Notes under the pieces: generated by a model
Seen by the model: the letters and a program-made list of their open reading frames with translations, nothing else
Database searches by the model: none
Told to the model about the DNA's origin: nothing
Shown: in pieces, positions 55,395 to 64,000 of the stretch
How the letters are laid out: each line of letters begins with the position of its first letter
How positions within the stretch are numbered: the stretch's first letter is position 1
Assembly: GCA_031290545.1 (NCBI GenBank)
Contig: JAITNJ010000037.1
Location: 1-64,000 of the forward strand
DNA length: 64,000 nt
From: Rhodospirillaceae bacterium
GTDB taxonomy: Bacteria; Pseudomonadota; Alphaproteobacteria; Rhodospirillales; Magnetospirillaceae
Direction of reading: 5' to 3'
Position numbers and translations under genes: made by a program

Positions 55395-56711
55395 GTGATC
55401 GTTAATAGATTTTTATTCTTACTTACAATTCTAGTTTTATCAGTATGTTTTCTTTTTACATCATTAATTGTAGCAGCCGAAGCAAAATATGCGTCTATAG
55501 TTATAGACGCAAAAACCGGAGAAATATTACAAGAAATAAATGCCAATGATCATAATTATCCAGCATCATTAACTAAAATGATGACTCTATATATGGTATT
55601 TGATGCATTAGATCATGGAAAAATAAAGCTAACTGATAGAATGCCTGTATCTGTTTATGCATCGACACAAGTACCATCTAAACTAGGATTGCGCCCTAAA
55701 CAAACTATTACAGTAGAAGATGCGATTCTCAGCATATGCACTAAATCGGCTAATGATTCTGCCGTAGTTGTAGGCGAATTTCTTGGTGGTAATGAATCTG
55801 AATTCGCCAAAATGATAACTCATAAAGCACATGATCTTGGTATGCATCATACAGTATTTCGCAATGCATCTGGTCTTCATAATGTCTCGCAAATCAGTTC
55901 AGCACACGATATGGCAATATTAGCACGAGCTCTACTTTACAATCATCCACATCAATATCATTATTTCTCGACTATGAAATTCAATTATAATGGGAAAATC
56001 ATGCATACACATAACCACCTAATGGAATGGTATGATGGTGTAGATGGGATCAAAACTGGTTATGTTAGTGCCTCAGGATTTAATTTGGTTGCTTCAGTTA
56101 AACGTAACGGTAAACGTCTTATTGGTGTTATTTTCGGTTGTCAAAGTGCTACAGCCCGCGATCGACACATGGCACGATTACTTGACGATGCATTTAACAG
56201 TCATTTCGGTTTATATACTATAGAGAATCATGTCGCGTCTAAGCAAAAAGACAAAAATGAAGTAATTTACCAAAACTTTAAAATTAAAAAACCTAAAAAG
56301 CAAATTTTTAAAAAGGCAATGATGAAGAATAATGATATTACTGCAGAAAAAACAGCAATATCATTACGAGTTAAACATAATTATAATTCTACAATCTATA
56401 AATCAAAAAAAATCAAAAATACTAGGATAATTACTAATAGTGATCACACCAATAATATCAATAAAGATCATTGGGAAATTCAAGTTGGATCCTATTTTCA
56501 GAAAAATAATGCAGAAAAATCCGTCATTATTGCTAAACAAAAATTAAAAAAGATATTTACCAATGGTAAAATTAAAATAGTTAAAGATGATGATGGGCGT
56601 TCGTCTCTTTATCGTGCTAGAATTATTGGGCTTTCAGAACAAATAGCCAGAAAATCTTGTCGTAATCTTGATAAAAATGGTATTTCCTGTATTGTATTCA
56701 ATTCTGGATAA
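55395..56711 (+). CDS. D-alanyl-D-alanine carboxypeptidase (class A PBP5/6-like) with C-terminal SPOR domain
   Basis: YPASLTKMMTLYMVF (SxxK), SANDSAVVVGEFLGG (SxN), KTGYVSASGFNLVAS (KTG); C-terminal HWEIQVGSYFQKNNAEKSV SPOR-like. Confidence 0.93.
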   Translation: MIVNRFLFLLTILVLSVCFLFTSLIVAAEAKYASIVIDAKTGEILQEINANDHNYPASLTKMMTLYMVFDALDHGKIKLTDRMPVSVYASTQVPSKLGLRPKQTITVEDAILSICTKSANDSAVVVGEFLGGNESEFAKMITHKAHDLGMHHTVFRNASGLHNVSQISSAHDMAILARALLYNHPHQYHYFSTMKFNYNGKIMHTHNHLMEWYDGVDGIKTGYVSASGFNLVASVKRNGKRLIGVIFGCQSATARDRHMARLLDDAFNSHFGLYTIENHVASKQKDKNEVIYQNFKIKKPKKQIFKKAMMKNNDITAEKTAISLRVKHNYNSTIYKSKKIKNTRIITNSDHTNNINKDHWEIQVGSYFQKNNAEKSVIIAKQKLKKIFTNGKIKIVKDDDGRSSLYRARIIGLSEQIARKSCRNLDKNGISCIVFNSG

Positions 56712-56795
56712 ATACTTAATAAGTGGCACTTTGTTGTTATTCATATTGAATAAACTAGTTATCAGATTAGATCCGTGTTAACAATATGTTATTTT

Positions 56796-58595
56796 TTATA
56801 TTGGTTGTGTTGCTAAAATTAACCACTGAGCCGTTATTGTATCCAATAACGGCATTAATTCTTCTCTTATTCTTGCATGATAGGAATTGATCCAATCGAT
56901 TTTTGTGGCAGAGAGCAAGCTTTTATCAATTAACGTTAGATCGATCGGTACTAAGGTTAGTATCTCGAATTTAAAATATTCACGATCATCTTGATTGATC
57001 CAAGAACACACTATCTGTAAGTTTTCAATCCGAATTCCGTATGAACCTGACTTGTAATATCCAGGTTCATTAGAAACGACCATGCCAGGTGACAGAGCTT
57101 GTATATTAGAATTCTTAGAAATACAATGCGGACCCTCATGAACTCCTAAATAACTACCAACACCATGACCAGTGCCATGATCATAGTCAAGCCCATCTGC
57201 CCACAAAAATTGTCTAGCCAAGCTATCCAATTGATTACCAGTGGTTCCTTTCGGAAATCGAGCCATAGCCAAAGATATATGTCCGTTAAGAATTTGAGTA
57301 AACCTGCGACATTCTTCCGCTCCGATTGCGCCGCCTAAAGCTATAGTTCTTGTAACATCAGTAGTACCATCTAGATATTGCCCACCTGAATCAAAAAGAT
57401 ATAACTGTCCCTTAACTAGAGGACGATTACTAAGCTCAGTAACATGATAATGCGGTAAAGCAGAATTTGATCCAGTTGCAGAAATTGTTTGAAAACTTGG
57501 ATATTGATAATACAAACCACCAACGCGATATTTATCTAGCATTTCAGCTGCAGATAATTCAGTCACCTCACTGTTTTCAATCGTCTCAGATAACCATGCT
57601 AAAAATCTTACCAAAACAGCGCCATCTCGTCTATGCGCATGTCGCATTCCATCTAATTCTATAGAATTTTTACAAGCACGTGGTAGTGCACATAGATCGA
57701 GACCATATTCAATATGAACACGCGCCTTAATAAGACGATTAATAATCCAAAACGGAGTCGTATTTGGATCCAAATATACGCATTTATCATTCAGACGATC
57801 GATAGATTTACCAAAATTATCAGGATCTATAATATGAACCGTTTTCCCCAAATAACTTATAGTTTCTGGCGTTAATTTCTTTGAATCAATGAACAGATCT
57901 ACCGAACCATCTTTATACATAAAAGCAAAAGATAATAACACTGGTGTAAATGGAACATCACCTCCACGCAAATTTAATAACCAAGCTACAGATTCTGGTG
58001 CTGATAAAATAGTTACATCAAATTTATTTAATATCATGATATTTGATAGATCAGCACGCTTTTTTATAGAACTTCTACCTGAAAAATTTATAGGATGAAA
58101 AATTACTGGAGCTTCTTTAAATGATGGACGATCTTTCCAAACTGTGTCAATTGGATTTATATCACAAGAAATCAATTGAGCCCCTACAATATTACAAGCT
58201 TGTCTTAATTGTTTTATGTTATTAAGAGTATGCAACCAAGGGTCATAACCAAAATTAACACCATATGGCAATACAGCAGCCAACCATTGATGTGGTGATT
58301 GTTCTGTTATATTAATCTGTTCAAACAATTCAGGATCTACTTCAATTGATGCCTGTTGTATATATCGTCCATCAACAAATAAAGCACTTCGCTTTAACAG
58401 AACGATTGCAATACCATCAGATCCGCTGAATCCACTAATCCATTTTAGGCGAAACGCTGATGATGGAACATAATTTTTCTGATATTTATCACTATATGGA
58501 ATACAGAAACCATATAATCCACGTCGAACCAATTCTTTACGTAAAAAAATAATATTAGCAGCAATACCGCTCTTATTTATAATAGTCATTGTCAT
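56796..58595 (-). CDS. pepP: Xaa-Pro aminopeptidase (M24 family, three-domain)
   Basis: FDSGGQYLDGTTDVTRTI; YDHGTGHGVGSYLGVHEGP; VVSNEPGYYKSGSYGIRIEN. Confidence 0.94.
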   Translation of the reverse strand: MTMTIINKSGIAANIIFLRKELVRRGLYGFCIPYSDKYQKNYVPSSAFRLKWISGFSGSDGIAIVLLKRSALFVDGRYIQQASIEVDPELFEQINITEQSPHQWLAAVLPYGVNFGYDPWLHTLNNIKQLRQACNIVGAQLISCDINPIDTVWKDRPSFKEAPVIFHPINFSGRSSIKKRADLSNIMILNKFDVTILSAPESVAWLLNLRGGDVPFTPVLLSFAFMYKDGSVDLFIDSKKLTPETISYLGKTVHIIDPDNFGKSIDRLNDKCVYLDPNTTPFWIINRLIKARVHIEYGLDLCALPRACKNSIELDGMRHAHRRDGAVLVRFLAWLSETIENSEVTELSAAEMLDKYRVGGLYYQYPSFQTISATGSNSALPHYHVTELSNRPLVKGQLYLFDSGGQYLDGTTDVTRTIALGGAIGAEECRRFTQILNGHISLAMARFPKGTTGNQLDSLARQFLWADGLDYDHGTGHGVGSYLGVHEGPHCISKNSNIQALSPGMVVSNEPGYYKSGSYGIRIENLQIVCSWINQDDREYFKFEILTLVPIDLTLIDKSLLSATKIDWINSYHARIREELMPLLDTITAQWLILATQPI

Positions 58596-59706
58596 ACATT
58601 TAATACTTATTGTAATAATTTGTATTGAATAATATTTTTAGAAAAAATTAAACCGATTGAATTATTAATAAATAATTATTTACATAAACGAGTTTGTATT
58701 GACAGTGTAAAAATAAGAAATTCAAAATATTGAATACGAAATCGTCCAAATAATGGCAAAAAATGTAACTGATGAGTAGTTAAAATGAAACGTCTTGTTG
58801 AATTAACAAATCAAATAACATTGCAATAATGTAATCAAAAAAGATGAGTGATGTTTAAGATCAGTAAATATAGTAACAAAATCAACTTGCGATAAAATTG
58901 ATACATTAAATCATGTTGACTATGCTTAGCTAATATTTTGCTCGACGACACATTACTATGAAATACTTAAATAAATAACGATACTACAATTATTTCTAGC
59001 ATTTTTATTCACCAATACTGAACTATATCAACATCAGAAGTTTAACGTGAGAAACTGCATATTTAGAAATACCTATATAGCAACATCCTAAATCTAACGA
59101 TCTGAAAATGACGTAATCAAAATCAATCAAATACGATAGGACAAAAAGAGTAATGTAGCATGTTTTCATGAATAAATGCGTTACCATCATAGATTAACAA
59201 TGAAATTTTGTTATTAATCAAAATCCTTTCAAATGTGAACTATGAGCAAAAACGTCAGCCTATAACTTAGTTGAAAATTGAGTAAATTATCAAAAAACAT
59301 TACTTATCTTGGATCAAATCCATACTGAGAGTTGGAATTTCAAATCCATACGTATAGATACAATGCTAAGTGTATTCTCAATTGAATTACATTCAATTGA
59401 AGTCTTAAAAACCACAGAGAAATCAAACAAATACGTTCGTCACTTTCATTTGATTTTTGATAATTAATAAAACGAGAGATGCATCATCATAAAATCGAAC
59501 ACGAACTCAAATTATCTTAATAGCAAATCAACTGTGCAGTAATAAAAATTAAAAACCAAATTGGTTTCATTTTAATTCTTTCAAAATTTATGATGATAAT
59601 TGGATAGTCCTCGAAAAATTTTAGAAAATAAGTTTCATAACATTAAAATTTAACTTATTCTTTGAATAATAATTTCTTATCAATATCAATTGAATTTTTA
59701 TTGTTA

Positions 59707-61347
59707 TTATCTGCAAAAATATTGATTTAGCAATATTTTTGAATAAAAATCATTGCCCTTATCATCAATAACTATAAAAACATGAAAATCCTTAACTTCA
59801 ATACGCCATATAGCCTCCATACCAAGCTCAGGATATTCTAAAATATCAACTTTATTTATATGATATTTAGATAGACTAGCAGCAGCACCACCAACTGATC
59901 CTAGGTAAAATCCGCCGTATATCTTACAAGCTTCAATAACTGCTCTGGAGCGATTTCCCTTAGCAATCATTACCATACTACATCCATATGATTGAAACAA
60001 ACTAACATAACTATCCATTCTCCCAGCAGTCGTTGGCCCGAAAGATCCAGACTTATAACCGTCAGGAGTTTTTGCTGGACCTGCATAATAGATTGGATGA
60101 TCTTTAAAATATTGTGGCAAATTTTCACCACGATCTATGCGTTCTTTAAGTTTTGCATGCGCTATGTCGCGGGCAACTATCATTGGACCGTTAAGCATTA
60201 CACGTGTTCCAACTGGATATTTGCTCAAGATCTCGCGAATCTGATTCATTGATTGATTCAAATCAATACATACACCATTATCAAATAGTTTTTTTTGATC
60301 AATATCCGGTAAATACCGTGCTGGGTCTTTTTCTAAGTTCTCAAGATAAATACCATCACTAATAATCTTTCCTTTAATCTGACGATCAGCTGAACAAGAA
60401 ACGCCAATACCGACAGGACAAGATGCTCCATGGCGTGGCAATCTAATAACGCGAACATCATGACAGAAATATTTACCACCAAATTGTGCACCAATTCCTA
60501 TATTTTGCACAATTTGGTGAATTGTCATTTCAACATTCAAATCACGAAAAGCATGACCATATCTACCACCACTGGTCGGCAAATTATCAAGATATTTAGC
60601 TGAGGCCAATTTCACAGTTTTTAAATTCATTTCAACTGAAATACCGCCTATAACAATAGCTAGATGATACGGAGGACAAGCAGATGTGCCTAATGTCCTA
60701 ATTTGTGTCTCACAAAATTTTATAAGAGATTCTGGATTTAGTAACTCTTTAGTTTGTTGATAAAGAAATGTTTTGTTAGCAGAACCACCACCTTTGGCCA
60801 TGAATAAAAATTCATACATACCTCCATCAACTGCATAAAGATCAATCTGTGCTGGAAGATTGTTTTCTGTATTTACTTCTTCATACATATCTACAGGGGA
60901 AACCTGGCTATATCGCAAATTAAGTTCAGTATAGGCTTTAGCCACGCCACTTGTCAGAGCTATTTCATCGTCACACCCTGTCCAAATTTGTTGTCCTTTC
61001 TTACCCATGATAATCGCACTTCCAGTATCTTGACACATCGGAAGTACCATACCAGCAGCAATATTAGCATTCATTAATAAATCGAGAGCGACAAATTTAT
61101 CGTTCTCTGATGCCTCAGAATCATCAAGAATAGAACGCAATTGCTGAAGATGTTTTGATCTCAAAAGATGAGAAATTTGACGAAATGCTTCATAACTAAG
61201 TTTAGTTAATACAATAGGAGCAACAGTAATTAATTTTTTATCACCAATCGAAATAACATCAATGTTTTCTGCTGAAATTTTCGTGTAAGAGGTATCATCT
61301 TCTGAAAGCGAAAATATGTTAGTGAAATTCACAAAATCTTCCATCAA
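59707..61347 (-). CDS. fumA: Fumarate hydratase, class I
   Basis: [44 protein letters not shown]; 546 aa. Confidence 0.94.
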   Translation of the reverse strand: MMEDFVNFTNIFSLSEDDTSYTKISAENIDVISIGDKKLITVAPIVLTKLSYEAFRQISHLLRSKHLQQLRSILDDSEASENDKFVALDLLMNANIAAGMVLPMCQDTGSAIIMGKKGQQIWTGCDDEIALTSGVAKAYTELNLRYSQVSPVDMYEEVNTENNLPAQIDLYAVDGGMYEFLFMAKGGGSANKTFLYQQTKELLNPESLIKFCETQIRTLGTSACPPYHLAIVIGGISVEMNLKTVKLASAKYLDNLPTSGGRYGHAFRDLNVEMTIHQIVQNIGIGAQFGGKYFCHDVRVIRLPRHGASCPVGIGVSCSADRQIKGKIISDGIYLENLEKDPARYLPDIDQKKLFDNGVCIDLNQSMNQIREILSKYPVGTRVMLNGPMIVARDIAHAKLKERIDRGENLPQYFKDHPIYYAGPAKTPDGYKSGSFGPTTAGRMDSYVSLFQSYGCSMVMIAKGNRSRAVIEACKIYGGFYLGSVGGAAASLSKYHINKVDILEYPELGMEAIWRIEVKDFHVFIVIDDKGNDFYSKILLNQYFCR

Positions 61348-61394
61348 TGTAACAATCCTATAGACATGTAAAGTCTAGTTATCAATTAATATAC

Positions 61395-61430
61395 AATTTA
61401 CTTATTATTTTTAATTTACTTATTATTTTT
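61395..61430. repeat. Perfect 18-bp tandem duplication spanning the sspB stop codon
   Basis: AATTTACTTATTATTTTT x2. Confidence 0.95.
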
Positions 61431-61892
61431 ACGAAAATCGCTAATAGAAATAATTTTACCTTTAGTTTTATCTATTGATATCATTTTAACTTGTTCAACA
61501 TCAACAGTTTCTAATAATTTGTTTTTTTCAAAAAGACATTCTTTCATTTCTACATTAGTATCGATCTGAAACCGCTGAGTAAATTTAAACGAAGGACCAG
61601 CAAAAGCAACAACAGCAGAAAAAGGAATGTGTAAACGCTCTTCAATTTTGTTAAAAGACAAAGATACTTCAAACCATTTTGATGTAATTTTTAACCCCCA
61701 ATATTGATGTTGTATGACGATAGTCATCTCATCTAAATATTGCTTTTGAAGAGACTCACTAATATCGACACCTGGATATCTAGTTAGAAATGTAATATAC
61801 AGATAATGATTGTCATTCACACCATCTTTGCTAGAAACTAAAAAATCTCGCAAAATTTCCCTAATGGCATTTGCAATTATTTCATCGTACAT
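61416..61892 (-). CDS. sspB: ClpXP adaptor SspB-like (alphaproteobacterial SspB, DUF3005-type stringent starvation protein B homolog)
   Basis: NHYLYITFLTRYPGVDISESLQKQY; YWGLKITSKWFEVSLSFNKIEERLHIPFSAVVAFAGPSFKFTQRF; adjacent to thyA/folA and fum as in Alphaproteobacteria. Confidence 0.85.
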   Translation of the reverse strand: MYDEIIANAIREILRDFLVSSKDGVNDNHYLYITFLTRYPGVDISESLQKQYLDEMTIVIQHQYWGLKITSKWFEVSLSFNKIEERLHIPFSAVVAFAGPSFKFTQRFQIDTNVEMKECLFEKNKLLETVDVEQVKMISIDKTKGKIISISDFRKNNK

Positions 61893-61911
61893 TTGCAATT
61901 ATTTCATCGTA
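61868..61911. repeat. Perfect 22-bp tandem duplication at the sspB start codon
   Basis: CATTTGCAATTATTTCATCGTA x2. Confidence 0.95.
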
Positions 61912-62189
61912 TCTTATTTTTAATTTTGACACTTTATCGAATCAAACAATTTAAATAGATCAAATTTAAATAAATTATTACATAGTTTACTTAATTAAAT
62001 ATAATTCTTAGAAATATGAATATGATTAATTAATCGTTTATTTATAAAAATTTCTACGTGAAAATATAATCAACATAAAAATGTAAAACTTCGCAACAAC
62101 AAATTATAATATTTTTTATTAAAAGTATCTTCTTTAAAATCAAAATATAACAAGTTATATAGATTAATAAAAATGATAAAGATTTTATA

Positions 62190-62984
62190 ATGAAGCAATA
62201 TCTAGATCTAATGTATTACGTTCGAAATAACGGTATTTTCAAACAAGATCGAACTGGAACTGGTACTTTAAGCGTATTTGGTTGGCAGATGTTCATCGAT
62301 CTTTCTGTTGGCTTTCCAATGATAACTACAAAGAAATTACATTTGCGTTCAATCATTCATGAATTATTATGGTTTTTAAGCGGTGATACAAATATAGCTT
62401 ATTTGCATGATAATAATGTGTTTATTTGGGACAAATGGGCCAATGCTAACGGTGATCTTGGGCCAATCTATGGATACCAATGGAGATCCTGGCCTACACC
62501 AAACGGGGGTACTATCGATCAAATTAGCAACATTATTTCTCAAATTCGTGAAACTCCAGATTCACGACGTTTGATCGTATCTGCGTGGAATCCAGCAGAT
62601 ATTGATCTCATGGCATTGCCACCATGTCACTGTTTATTTCAATTCTACGTGGCTGACAATAGACTATCATGTCAACTTTATCAACGTTCAGCTGATATTT
62701 TTTTAGGAGTACCATTCAACATAGCATCTTACGCTCTTCTAACATTAATGTTATCTCAAGTAACTGGATTATATCCAGGAAAATTTATCCACACTTTTGG
62801 TGATGCACATCTTTATTTGAATCATCTAAAAAAAGCTGATTTACAATTATTACGTACACCTAAAAAATTGCCAATAATGCATCTTAATCCGAAAATCAAC
62901 GATCTATTTGCTTTTCGTTTCGAGGATTTTACACTCGATGGATATAATCCTGATCCTCATATTGTAGCGTCGGTGTCTATCTAA
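62190..62984 (+). CDS. thyA: Thymidylate synthase
   Basis: [66 protein letters not shown]. Confidence 0.98.
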   Translation: MKQYLDLMYYVRNNGIFKQDRTGTGTLSVFGWQMFIDLSVGFPMITTKKLHLRSIIHELLWFLSGDTNIAYLHDNNVFIWDKWANANGDLGPIYGYQWRSWPTPNGGTIDQISNIISQIRETPDSRRLIVSAWNPADIDLMALPPCHCLFQFYVADNRLSCQLYQRSADIFLGVPFNIASYALLTLMLSQVTGLYPGKFIHTFGDAHLYLNHLKKADLQLLRTPKKLPIMHLNPKINDLFAFRFEDFTLDGYNPDPHIVASVSI

Positions 62985-63475
62985 TGATATCTTTGATTGT
63001 ATCAGTAGCGACTAATGGTGTGATCGGCCGATCTAATTTACTGCCTTGGCACAATCCAGAAGATATGTCATATTTTAAAAAAATGACAATTGGTAAATCT
63101 GTAATTATGGGTCGAAAAACTTATCAATCAATTGGCAAACCTTTACAGGGAAGGATAAATATTGTACTAACGAACAATATAAACTGGACAAGCACAGGTA
63201 TTCATATAGCTCATTCTTTACAACAGGCACTTATTTTATCTGAAAACTTAAATTGTAACAACACAGAGATCATGATCATAGGTGGTTCTGAATTGTTCTT
63301 AAAAACACTACCAGACGCTGATAGACTATACATCACCGAAATACATCGTGATTACGTTGGCGATTCATTTTTTCCACATCCAAATCCAGCATTATGGTAT
63401 GAGATTAGTCGTGAAGATCATATCGGCGATCCATCGTTTAGCTTTGTAACAATGGAACGAAGATTCGGAATTTAA
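62984..63475 (+). CDS. folA: Dihydrofolate reductase
   Basis: [62 protein letters not shown] overlap with thyA. Confidence 0.97.
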   Translation: MISLIVSVATNGVIGRSNLLPWHNPEDMSYFKKMTIGKSVIMGRKTYQSIGKPLQGRINIVLTNNINWTSTGIHIAHSLQQALILSENLNCNNTEIMIIGGSELFLKTLPDADRLYITEIHRDYVGDSFFPHPNPALWYEISREDHIGDPSFSFVTMERRFGI

Positions 63476-63913
63476 TCTTGATTAAATATATTAATCTAAT
63501 CAACGAGTTTAAACTTTTTTTCAGATCATTAAATTCTTTTAGATCAACAGTAGTGCAATGGGAGAAAATTATATTTTTAAATAGCTTTCTAAAAATAAAA
63601 TTTAGATTTTTCAAAATGAAAATTATCATTTGATAATAACAATTATTAGAATTCAACATTCTTACTTACAATCAAAATTTAATATTAATCACATCTACTA
63701 ATTACGAATTCTATTATTTATATATGCTATATACGCGCATTATTCATCTTTATAATTTATAGATATTAGTCCAAAGATGCGCTATCAATCTAAAATTAAC
63801 ATCCTGTCTATATAGTAATCATCATTGAGCAAATTATTTAAAGTAACTTAACGTTGCTTATTTATATTAATTAAAATTACAAATATTACACATCAAAATA
63901 ATCAATCTTTTTC

Positions 63914-63941
63914 TTGACACAATTAATTTAAACATTATCCT
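63914..63941 (+). promoter_or_regulatory. Putative sigma70-type promoter (TTGACA, 16-bp spacer, TATCCT) upstream of the gene starting at 63981
   Basis: Consensus -35 and near-consensus -10 hexamers with acceptable spacing. Confidence 0.45.
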
Positions 63942-63980
63942 CTGAGTCAGGAATCTCTTATTAATAATTCGGATTTTGTT

Positions 63981-64000
63981 ATGGCTAAACAAACAACCAT
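63981..64000 (+). CDS. rpmG: Start of a CDS truncated by window end (MAKQTT...), possibly 50S ribosomal protein L33
   Basis: ATGGCTAAACAAACAACCAT resembles MAKxTTI start of L33; only about 6 codons visible. Confidence 0.3.

Noticed and set aside
63438-63659. 73-aa minus-strand ORF after folA
   Set aside because: Low-complexity AT-rich, overlaps folA 3' end, no motifs.

Overview
AT-rich 64 kb bacterial chromosome segment with about 46 recognisable intact housekeeping genes and four tRNA genes. I saw no rRNA, IS/transposase, prophage, CRISPR or obvious secondary-metabolite genes. Gene content and order (ilvC-leuA-mreBCD-mrdA-rodA; alaS-recA; dapA-smpB-folK-rpoZ-rsh-pdxJ-acpS; dnaE-lolD-lolC-proS-rnj-coaX-birA-tRNAs-hup-lon-clpX-clpP-tig; fum-sspB-thyA-folA) are typical of Alphaproteobacteria, close to Rhodospirillales-like organisation. 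AT bias, AT-rich gaps up to about 1.1 kb and missing genes at conserved loci suggest a reduced-genome symbiont, possibly of the Ca. Endolissoclinum type; that assignment is inference. I did not find a convincing new multi-gene system. The most interesting signals are: (i) apparent loss of the complex I (nuo) operon between tRNA-Asp and birA; (ii) a LeuA lacking its C-terminal regulatory domain; (iii) adjacent tRNA-Val and tRNA-Asp genes that look gene-converted; (iv) a tandem duplication that supplies the start codon of sspB, with a second one across its stop; (v) a set of long perfect AT-rich palindromes near gene 3' ends; (vi) a 20-bp palindrome with an extra half-site upstream of mreB.
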